Source: an uncultured Sphingomonadaceae bacterium
GTDB lineage: Bacteria > Pseudomonadota > Alphaproteobacteria > Sphingomonadales > Sphingomonadaceae
Reading direction: 5' to 3'
Length of the DNA stretch: 64,000 nucleotides
Assembly (NCBI GenBank): GCA_947495985.1
Contig: CANMBD010000001.1
Location: 124,001-188,000, forward strand
Below, in pieces: positions 25,752 through 31,590 of the stretch. How positions within the stretch are numbered: position 1 is the stretch's first letter; the number at the start of each line of letters is the position of its first letter. A program made the position numbers and the translations under genes. The notes beneath the pieces are model-generated. The model saw nothing but the letters and a program-made list of their open reading frames with translations. It was not told the DNA's origin and searched no databases.

Positions 25752-26789
25752 TTGAGCTTTTCTGAAATTATGCTTGCCCTGGCGTTGACCCACGCACCGG
25801 CAACCCCCACACCTCCACCGACCATTGCGGATCAGGCCTTTGAAATAGATGCGGTCCAGGTGCAGGACCTGCGCGCGCCTGCTTCAACGGCATCGCTATC
25901 GGCGCAGGCGCAGCTATTCGGCGCGCTTGCCATCGCCCCAGGAGAAGCAGAGCCGTCTGCTCCGCCCGCTCAGGTGCCATGGCCTGTGCCGCTAGAGCCG
26001 TCAGCACCGCCACAGACACTGGACGAACCGCTCCTGCCTGCCGATCCTGCAGGGCCCGATGCTGATCTTGCAGCTGATCCGGCGGATGGTAACGAAATCG
26101 TCGTCACGGCTCGCCCGCGCGCGCCAAAGATCGACCCATTGCAAGAACTGAACGCGGACAGTTTTGAGGTTATTCAGGATGTTGACGATGCCGTGGTCGG
26201 TCCCGTCGCACTGGCTTATGAAGATACCGTGCCGAGCCCGGTCCGCAGCGGCATCTCCAATTTCCTCAGCAATCTGGGTGAGCCGATTGTTTTCCTGAAC
26301 TATCTGCTGCAACTCAAACCCGGCAAGGCGATGGAGACACTGGGTCGCTTCACCATCAACTCGACCATCGGAATTGGCGGGCTGGTGGATGTCGCCAAAA
26401 AGCCGCCGTTTAACCTGCCCAAGCGTAATAACGGCTTTGCCAATACGCTGGGCTATTATGGTGTCGAGCCGGGGCCGTTTCTGTTTCTGCCGCTGATCGG
26501 GCCGACGACTGTCCGCGATCTGTTCGGCCGTGTGGTTGATCTATCGGTCTTGCCAGTCGCGGTCGGTAAACCGTTTAACGAGCTGGTTTATACTCTCCCG
26601 GCGGGGATTATCACCTCGCTCGATACCCGCGCCGAGCAGGATGAGCAGTTCAGGAAGCTGCGTGAAAGCGACGATCCTTATACCGCGACGCGGGAGCTGT
26701 ACCTGAAGCAGCGGCAAGCGGAAATTGACGCGCTGCGCGGGAAGAAGCCGGAACAACAAGAGGGTGCCGCTGCCCAATCCCCCCGATAG
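25752..26789 (+). CDS. mlaA: MlaA/VacJ-family lipid-asymmetry protein with a long Pro-rich N-terminus
   Basis: MlaA sits in the outer membrane and, with porins and MlaC, returns misplaced phospholipids to the inner membrane. The MlaA domain is clear from about residue 130: DPLQELNADSFEVIQDVDDAVVG, NFLSNLGEPIVFLNYLLQLKPG, GRFTINSTIGIGGLVDVAKK, TLGYYGVEPGPFLFLPLIGP and ELVYTLPAGIITSLDTRAEQ. The first 115 residues are Pro/Ala-rich and disordered, and contain the TonB-box-like GNEIVVTARP just before the domain. No lipobox cysteine is visible, unlike E. coli MlaA. The start is uncertain: TTG 25752 has a weak AGG; ATG 25770 is the alternative. It is a single gene; other mla genes are not here. Confidence 0.87.
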   Translation: MSFSEIMLALALTHAPATPTPPPTIADQAFEIDAVQVQDLRAPASTASLSAQAQLFGALAIAPGEAEPSAPPAQVPWPVPLEPSAPPQTLDEPLLPADPAGPDADLAADPADGNEIVVTARPRAPKIDPLQELNADSFEVIQDVDDAVVGPVALAYEDTVPSPVRSGISNFLSNLGEPIVFLNYLLQLKPGKAMETLGRFTINSTIGIGGLVDVAKKPPFNLPKRNNGFANTLGYYGVEPGPFLFLPLIGPTTVRDLFGRVVDLSVLPVAVGKPFNELVYTLPAGIITSLDTRAEQDEQFRKLRESDDPYTATRELYLKQRQAEIDALRGKKPEQQEGAAAQSPR

Positions 26790-26893
26790 GCTTGCTATTC
26801 CCGGCCGCTCGCTCCTGTCCGATATTTGACCCAGATCAAAGCGATGCCCCCGCTTCGCTGCCACCATGCGATCCGATAAAAAGGAGACGTGTG

Positions 26894-27010
26894 ATGTCGG
26901 ATCATATGATGCAGTGGCCAGTATTGCTATTCATCGGGATGGTGGCTTTTTTCGGCGTGGGCCTGATCTTTGGGACCGTCGCTGAAGCGCTGAATGAACG
27001 AAAGGGATAA
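26894..27010 (+). CDS. Single-helix membrane peptide, 38 residues
   Basis: ATG 26894 is preceded by AAGGAG (nine bases before) and encodes 38 residues with one membrane helix (WPVLLFIGMVAFFGVGLIFG) and a short charged tail (TVAEALNERKG). The frame is open upstream, but the ribosome binding site and the helix decide the start. It lies alone between MlaA and a hypothetical membrane gene. Function unknown; peptides of this size often bind and tune a larger membrane complex. Confidence 0.55.
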   Translation: MSDHMMQWPVLLFIGMVAFFGVGLIFGTVAEALNERKG

Positions 27011-27137
27011 GGGTCAGCGAAGAGCGAAACTTGCCGGGCATCGATATCTGATCGGGCCCGTTAAAATCGGATAGGGTGGGGCTGGTTCAAGCCAGCCTCC
27101 GGTAATTCGCGCCACGGCCCGTTTACTTTTCACAAAA

Positions 27138-27155
27138 CTGTCATGAAACTGTTTT
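27138..27155 (+). promoter_or_regulatory. PHO-box-like repeat
   Basis: CTGTCAT-GAAA-CTGTTTT has one perfect PhoB heptad (CTGTCAT) and a second matching at five of seven positions, at the usual 11-base spacing. The site abuts the start codon of the next gene (27157), which is too close for a normal -10 and start, so either the annotated start is too early or the match is by chance. Confidence 0.2.
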
Positions 27156-27156
27156 G

Positions 27157-27771
27157 ATGATTACGTTGAGACACGAATTGGCAATTTATACCGCCGCCGG
27201 ACTGGGCATTCTGGCGATGGCGGCGGCGTCAGTGGATTTTCGCCATGGAGCCTTTTTCCGGGAAGATGGCGTTGTCGAAATGACGGCAGCACTGCTCTTT
27301 CTGGCGGCCTTGGTAATCGGTGTTCATCGGCGGTTGTTCCGCAGCTGGACCGGATTTATTTTTTGTGTCCTCGCCTTGCTTGCCTGTTTGAGTGAGATAA
27401 GTTTCGGTGCCCGTTTTCTGGACTTTGCCATGCCGGCAATGGCGGGCGGCGGCGAGTTGGACGGGGCGCAGGATCTGGTGATGCTGGCCTATCGTGCGGC
27501 TGCCGATAGAGGCTTGTTACCACTGGCGGGGGTGCTGGTTGTGGTACTACCGGCCTTGGTTTCGGTACTGGCCTGGCGCAGCGGACATCTGGCGCAGGTC
27601 GTGGCATGGTTCAATGCCGATGATGGCCGCTCTACGCTGGCTGTTGGAATGGCGGTCATCGGTCTGGCGGTGGTCCTTGATGTGATGGAGGCCGTGCGCT
27701 TTGCCGAGGAAACGCTAGAGCTTTTTGGTGCCGCACTGTTTGTCACAGCGGCTTTGCGTCTCGACCGATAA
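27157..27771 (+). CDS. Integral membrane protein of unknown function
   Basis: About 204 residues with six predicted helices: LAIYTAAGLGILAMAAAS, MTAALLFLAALVIGV, GFIFCVLALLACLSEISFGAR, LLPLAGVLVVVLPALVSVLAW, TLAVGMAVIGLAVVLDVM and LFGAALFVTAALRLD. Acidic residues sit at helix ends (FREDGVVE, RFAEETLE), which is common in small transporters or sensors, but no family motif is recognised. The ribosome binding site is weak, and a PHO-box-like repeat abuts the start, so the true start could be a later ATG. It is separated from the following gene by 230 bases in which I see no gene. Confidence 0.7.
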   Translation: MITLRHELAIYTAAGLGILAMAAASVDFRHGAFFREDGVVEMTAALLFLAALVIGVHRRLFRSWTGFIFCVLALLACLSEISFGARFLDFAMPAMAGGGELDGAQDLVMLAYRAAADRGLLPLAGVLVVVLPALVSVLAWRSGHLAQVVAWFNADDGRSTLAVGMAVIGLAVVLDVMEAVRFAEETLELFGAALFVTAALRLDR

Positions 27772-28003
27772 TGTAATCAGGGCCTCGCCCTTACCAAACA
27801 GAAAAACAGAAATAGAACCAATATGAGTCTATTTCGGTTCGTCTGACAATCGGGTGTCGGCGCAAAACTGCCATTTGATTGCGTCATAGCGATCGGGTCG
27901 TTCGTGCTTGCCAAACCAGACTTCTTGATCTTACGTAAATTTACCCCATTATGAATCATTCCGGGGTTAACAAGGGGCAATTCACGATGCTAAATTATTG
28001 GTT

Positions 28004-28582
28004 ATGTTAGAAAAATACTTTCGCTTCGTCACTCTGGCCACCGCTGCGCTGGCCATGACCGTCTCACCAGTTTTTGCACAGGCAGCCAGCCCGCCACCGG
28101 CAAAGAAGGAGCTCGTTCGACCGGACATTCCATCGCGCGAGCACTATCCCGATGCGGGGCAGGCTTTCGGGATGACCTGGTATTATAACAATGATAACGA
28201 CAACCCGTTTGTCGCCTTTCAGGTTCCGGAAACCGACAATCAGCTATGGACAATGTCTTGCCGCAAGCAAAAAGACGGAAGCGTGCGCATTGCCAATATG
28301 ATTATCGCCACGCCGAAAGAGCTGGTCTCAGAGGATCGCTTTGGTTTTACGATCAGGGTTGATGATCGTCGGTCGATCGGCGTGCTGGCGCGGATGTTGC
28401 CGGCCAATCTTGAGGGCGAAGATTATCATATGCCGCAATTTTATCTGCCTGCCAGTCATGCACTTTTTCCGGCGCTGGCCAAGGGCAATCGGGCCTATGT
28501 AAATCTGAACGGCAACAAGTTCAGCTTGCACCTCAATGGATCCGGTGATGCGCTGACCAAATTTCTGAAGGCCTGCCAATAA
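28004..28582 (+). CDS. Secreted protein of unknown function
   Basis: From ATG 28004 the 192-residue product starts MLEKYFRFVTLATAALAM, a signal peptide ending near SPVFAQAA, so it is periplasmic or outer-membrane-linked. The mature chain is beta-rich (MTWYYNNDNDNPFVAFQV, then LWTMSCRKQKDGSVRIANMI, FGFTIRVDDRRSIGVLARML) with an exported cysteine pair (MSCRK and LKACQ). The ending AYVNLNGNKFSLHLNGSG has the look of a beta-sandwich. I do not recognise the family. It is close to the glycine-zipper gene that follows, but 124 bases separate them. Confidence 0.72.
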   Translation: MLEKYFRFVTLATAALAMTVSPVFAQAASPPPAKKELVRPDIPSREHYPDAGQAFGMTWYYNNDNDNPFVAFQVPETDNQLWTMSCRKQKDGSVRIANMIIATPKELVSEDRFGFTIRVDDRRSIGVLARMLPANLEGEDYHMPQFYLPASHALFPALAKGNRAYVNLNGNKFSLHLNGSGDALTKFLKACQ

Positions 28583-28706
28583 TCAACCATTGGTCGCAGC
28601 TGAAAAACCGGTTGGCGACAATTGTGGAGGATGAATAGTCCTGTTGGGTTTTGTTCATATTTCTCCCGTTATTTCTGACAATCAGACATAGCGAAGGGAG
28701 TTTGAC

Positions 28707-29099
28707 ATGAAAAAAACGATATTGAGCCTAACCGCCGCGGCGCTGTTTTTGCCCGCTACACCAGCATTAGCTGATGTGGGTGGCTATACTGATCATGGTG
28801 GCCCTGTCGCGGGTTTCTATCGGGTCAGTGATGATGACTGGGACGACGATGATGACGATCGCTATTACAAGCCCCGCCGGTTAAAGCGCGGGGATCGGTA
28901 TTGGCGTGGCCGCGACGGGCGCTATTATTGCAAGCGCAAGGACGGCACGACGGGACTGATTATTGGTGGCGCCGTCGGGGCGCTCCTTGGCCGGGAAATT
29001 GATGGTGGCCGGGACCGGACGGTTGGAACTGTGCTGGGTGCTGCCGGTGGTGCGCTTCTGGGCCGGGAGATTGATCGCGGAAAATTGCGCTGCCGTTAA
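28707..29099 (+). CDS. Glycine-zipper 2TM-domain envelope protein
   Basis: A 130-residue precursor with a signal peptide (MKKTILSLTAAALFLPATPALA). The mature N-half is a low-complexity, Tyr/Asp/Arg-rich linker (WDDDDDDRYYKPRRLKRGD), followed by two glycine-zipper hairpins: TTGLIIGGAVGALLGREID and TVGTVLGAAGGALLGREID, each GxxxGxxxG repeated and typical of the Gly-zipper_2TM family (related to SlyB, YgdI/R and surface lipoproteins). Such proteins insert helix pairs into the outer membrane, often under envelope stress. GGGAG lies before the ATG. A bidirectional terminator follows at 29147. Confidence 0.88.
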   Translation: MKKTILSLTAAALFLPATPALADVGGYTDHGGPVAGFYRVSDDDWDDDDDDRYYKPRRLKRGDRYWRGRDGRYYCKRKDGTTGLIIGGAVGALLGREIDGGRDRTVGTVLGAAGGALLGREIDRGKLRCR

Positions 29100-29146
29100 A
29101 TGATCGGGCTGTGGCGTTTGCTTGAGCCCGTGCATGAAATGAAAAA

Positions 29147-29183
29147 CCCGGTCCTGATGGTCTTCAGGGCCGGGCTTTCTTTT
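29147..29183. terminator. Bidirectional Rho-independent terminator
   Basis: CCCGGTCCTGA (29147-29157) and TCAGGGCCGGG (29164-29174) form an 11-pair stem with a six-base loop. On the plus strand CTTTCTTTT follows; on the minus strand the stem is followed by TTTTTCATTT. It therefore ends both the glycine-zipper transcript and the micro-peptide operon. Confidence 0.8.
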
Positions 29184-29202
29184 GGGGGACAGGGAAGGGG
29201 AT

Positions 29203-29322
29203 TTAGATAATCAGGGATGCGGCATTTTGTGTCGCGGGGACAATGCTGGCGCCAACAAAAAGGGCAGAAGAGATGAGGGCGGCGATGGCGGCAGTGATTT
29301 GGGCGGTGAAGTTACGGGGCAT
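29203..29322 (-). CDS. Micro-peptide 1 (39 residues), third gene of a tandem trio
   Basis: ATG 29322 to TAA at 29203-29205 encodes 39 residues starting MPRNFTAQIT and ending PATQNAASLII. A hydrophobic stretch runs AAIAALISSALFVGASIVP, followed by the conserved QNAASLI end. AAGG precedes the start by nine bases. It aligns without gaps to the two genes upstream: shared positions are N4, Q8, A11-A12, A14-L16, S18, A25-S26, P29-A30 and QN, AS at the end. It is the most diverged of the three. Likely a single-pass membrane peptide or a small secreted hydrophobic peptide; no cysteine, no modification gene nearby. Function unknown. Confidence 0.75.
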   Translation of the reverse strand: MPRNFTAQITAAIAALISSALFVGASIVPATQNAASLII

Positions 29323-29359
29323 GATGAAATCCTTTGGGGGTTTGGGGCCGGTCCGGTGA

Positions 29360-29479
29360 CTAGATCACCAGGGACGCGGCATTTTGGGCGGCTGGGCCAA
29401 CGCTGGCGCTAATCATTACTGCTGCAGAGAATAGAGCGGCGACAGCAGCGAGAACCTGGTTTTGAACGTTGGTGGTCAT
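29360..29479 (-). CDS. Micro-peptide 2 (39 residues), second gene of a tandem trio
   Basis: ATG 29479 to TAG at 29360-29362 encodes 39 residues beginning MTTNVQNQVL and ending GPAAQNAASLVI, with a hydrophobic centre AAVAALFSAAVMISASVGPA. AAGGAAAA stands before the start, and the spacer that carries it (ATGATGAATTTTCCTTTT on the plus strand) closely resembles the one before micro-peptide 1, so the trio arose by tandem duplication including the ribosome binding site. Compared with micro-peptide 3 it differs mainly in the first nine and last three residues, which points to selection for the middle part. It has one predicted membrane helix and no signal-peptidase site that is clear. Confidence 0.8.
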   Translation of the reverse strand: MTTNVQNQVLAAVAALFSAAVMISASVGPAAQNAASLVI

Positions 29480-29511
29480 GATGAATTTTCCTTTTGAATT
29501 CTGGTTAGAGA

Positions 29512-29634
29512 TTAAGCGATGAATGAAGCGGTGTTTTGAACGGCTGGGCCAACGCTGGCGCTGATCAGTACAGCGGCGGAGAACAGAGCGGCGAAAGCGG
29601 CGACAACTTGGTTTTGGATGTTTACGTTCGACAT
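29512..29634 (-). CDS. Micro-peptide 3 (40 residues), first gene of a tandem trio
   Basis: ATG 29634 to TAA at 29512-29514 encodes 40 residues beginning MSNVNIQNQV and ending AVQNTASFIA, with the same hydrophobic centre ALFSAAVLISASVGPA. AAGGAA lies six bases before the ATG. The frame is open upstream for about 57 codons, but the added sequence is unlike the paralogues, so the short start is preferred. This is the promoter-proximal gene; the promoter probably lies in the 349-base gap to 29983. The three together may make a mixed membrane oligomer, a leaderless bacteriocin-like set or regulators of a membrane complex; all of these are inference. Confidence 0.8.
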   Translation of the reverse strand: MSNVNIQNQVVAAFAALFSAAVLISASVGPAVQNTASFIA

Positions 29635-29983
29635 TTTAAATTCCTTCTTGGCTAAATTTGGTTTTTCGCGGTTGTGTTTGCGAAGATGTTCATAGCTTTG
29701 CATAGGGCGTGCCAGTTTTGATAAACTGATATAATACAATAGGTTATGATTGGTCTCCATCATTAAGAGTTTTCTTGGAAACCAATAAATGGGAAAATAA
29801 ACCAACTAATAGTTTACGCTGTTGGGAAATATCACCAATCAGGCTGTTCATAACCTTGCTGTTGTTGCAAGCGCAGGAACGGCCCGGATTTACTCGTGTA
29901 AAACCGGAGGATCTTCCCACAGGATGGGTTTAGGGTAGTTTGCAGTTTCGGCTAGCGGTTGGTGCCATGAAGCTGCGATCGCT
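29635..29983. other. Non-coding gap upstream of the micro-peptide trio
   Basis: I see no convincing gene here. The stretch is AT-rich near the peptide genes (ATAATACAATAGGTTATGATTG and similar) and becomes GC-richer toward the SDR gene. It should hold the promoter of the trio and the 3' end of the SDR transcript. No strong -35/-10 pair or terminator was picked out by eye. Confidence 0.5.
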
Positions 29984-30760
29984 TTAGTAGGGCGCTGTTC
30001 CGCCGTCGACGCTTAGCGCTGCACCGGTAATCCCAGCACCAGCATCAGAGGCAAGCAGCAATGCCATCGCAGCGACTTCCTCTACAGTGTTGGGGCGTTT
30101 GAGCGCGCTTTCTTGAGAAAACATGTCGATCATTTCCTCGAATGTCATGCCAAGACCTTCGGCAGTGGTCGGCCCGTTATCGAGAATGAGATCGGTCAGT
30201 ACCAGGCCAGGGCAGATGGAATTGACGGTGATACCCATTGTGCCCACTTCCTGGGCCACCGCCTTGGTCATGCCGTTTATGCCGTGCTTGGCGATCGTAT
30301 ATGGTGCAAAAGTTGGCTTGCCCATCTTGCCTTCGGTCGAACTGATATTGATAACGCGACCGGATTGCTGAGCGATCATGGGCTTTAGCGCCCGGCGGGT
30401 TGCCCAGAATGTCGCGTAGATATTCCACTTCATGGCTTCATCGAAAGCCTCATCGGTAAGATCGACGAGCGGAGCAAGGTCACCAGCACCGCCGGCATTG
30501 TTGACGAGAATATCGACCGTACCAAAATTTGCGACCGTCTGGTCAACAAAACCCTCAACTGACTCTTGTTGCATGACATCGCCAGCGATGAAAATGGCGC
30601 GGTCACCGACGTTCAGTTCTTCGATAACCATTGCGCCTTTTTCAGGATTACGGGCAAACAAGGCTACATTGGCACCCTCCGCCAGAAAGATCTCCGCTAT
30701 GCCGCGCCCTATACCCGCAGTGCCGCCCGTAATAGCGGCAGTTTTGCCTTTCAGTTGCAT
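29984..30760 (-). CDS. Short-chain dehydrogenase/reductase, 258 residues
   Basis: A classical SDR of the FabG-like length. The cofactor loop TGGTAGIGRG (residues about 12-21), an aspartate-containing AGDVMQ segment, NNAGGAGDL, and catalytic Ser in INISST with YTIAKHG (YxxxK) are all in place. The C-terminal AALSVDGGTAPY is the usual cofactor-domain end of 3-ketoacyl-ACP/-CoA reductase-like SDRs. It probably uses NADP(H) or NAD(H) on a hydroxy or keto substrate that is unknown. It lies upstream of the micro-peptides on the same strand, 349 bases away, and is divergent from the second glycine-zipper gene. Confidence 0.9.
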   Translation of the reverse strand: MQLKGKTAAITGGTAGIGRGIAEIFLAEGANVALFARNPEKGAMVIEELNVGDRAIFIAGDVMQQESVEGFVDQTVANFGTVDILVNNAGGAGDLAPLVDLTDEAFDEAMKWNIYATFWATRRALKPMIAQQSGRVINISSTEGKMGKPTFAPYTIAKHGINGMTKAVAQEVGTMGITVNSICPGLVLTDLILDNGPTTAEGLGMTFEEMIDMFSQESALKRPNTVEEVAAMALLLASDAGAGITGAALSVDGGTAPY

Positions 30761-31020
30761 GATATTCTCCCAAAATTTCTTGCCATCTAGTTATCGGTGG
30801 AAGGCGGTAGCAGCAATCATTCAAAAGGTTAGGAGTGAAAAATAGGACGCTCAAGGTATTGGTAGATAAGCGAAACTTTCAATATGTTCATAAAAATGGC
30901 GTTGAATATGAACCTCAGATAAAACCAACATTCAGCAAGCGGTCAATCCACTTCACCTAGAACCAATCTCGTCGGGCATCAAACGAGTCGGATCACGACA
31001 ATCCTTTTGGAGTAGAAGTA

Positions 31021-31446
31021 ATGATCAACAAGGTTTTAGGAACACTCGCCATCACTACCGCTGCTATTTCGGCGATGGCCTTCGCAACGCCCGCTGAAGC
31101 GCGAGGCGGTTATTATCAAGGTTACAATGACGGCTATTACGAGCGCATTGGCGATCGGCGCGATTATCGTCGTGGCGATTATTATCGGGATGACCGTTAT
31201 TATGACCGCCGGGATCGTCGTGCTTATCGTGAAAAGCGTCGTTATTATCGCGACAAGCGTCGCTATCGCAATGATCGTCGCCGTTATCGCGGATGTGATC
31301 GCGGTACGGGCGGCACCATAATCGGTGCTATTGCTGGCGGACTGCTGGGCAATGAAGTGGCTGGCCGCGGCAGCAAGACCGAAGGCACGATCATTGGCGG
31401 TGCAGTTGGTGCGCTTGCCGGTCGGGCGATTGATCGCAACTGCTGA
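31021..31446 (+). CDS. Glycine-zipper 2TM-domain envelope protein, Tyr/Arg-rich
   Basis: A 141-residue precursor with a signal peptide (MINKVLGTLAITTAAISAMAFATPAEA). The mature N-half is extremely rich in Tyr, Arg and Asp (for example YYRDDRYYDRRDRRAYREKR), which gives a flexible, positively charged region that could bind nucleic acid, polyphosphate or LPS. The C-half has two glycine-zipper hairpins: GGTIIGAIAGGLLGNEVAG and EGTIIGGAVGALAGRAID. It is a paralogue of the glycine-zipper gene at 28707, which has the same layout. A hairpin at 31473-31505 and a Rho-independent terminator at 31536-31573 follow. Confidence 0.87.
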   Translation: MINKVLGTLAITTAAISAMAFATPAEARGGYYQGYNDGYYERIGDRRDYRRGDYYRDDRYYDRRDRRAYREKRRYYRDKRRYRNDRRRYRGCDRGTGGTIIGAIAGGLLGNEVAGRGSKTEGTIIGGAVGALAGRAIDRNC

Positions 31447-31472
31447 TGAGATCGCATGGAGATTGAAGATAA

Positions 31473-31505
31473 GCCCTCTGTATTCTGTCTTTGAATACAG
31501 AGGGC
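31473..31505. repeat. Perfect 13-base inverted repeat
   Basis: GCCCTCTGTATTC and GAATACAGAGGGC form a perfect 13-pair hairpin with a seven-base loop. No long T run follows (CTATATTCC), so it may be an mRNA-stabilising end or a first, weaker terminator ahead of the next one. Confidence 0.6.
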
Positions 31506-31535
31506 CTATATTCCTCGCGTCGCGTATCGAGGAAA

Positions 31536-31573
31536 GGGGACCGTGGTCGTAAGCTCCGGTCCCCGTTTCTTTG
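31536..31573 (+). terminator. Rho-independent terminator after the glycine-zipper gene
   Basis: GGGGACCG (31536-31543) and CGGTCCCC (31557-31564) form a perfect 8-pair stem around a 13-base loop, followed by GTTTCTTTG. It faces the convergent decaheme gene, which ends 18 bases later. Confidence 0.7.
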
Positions 31574-31590
31574 TCAGTCTATCCGAAGTG

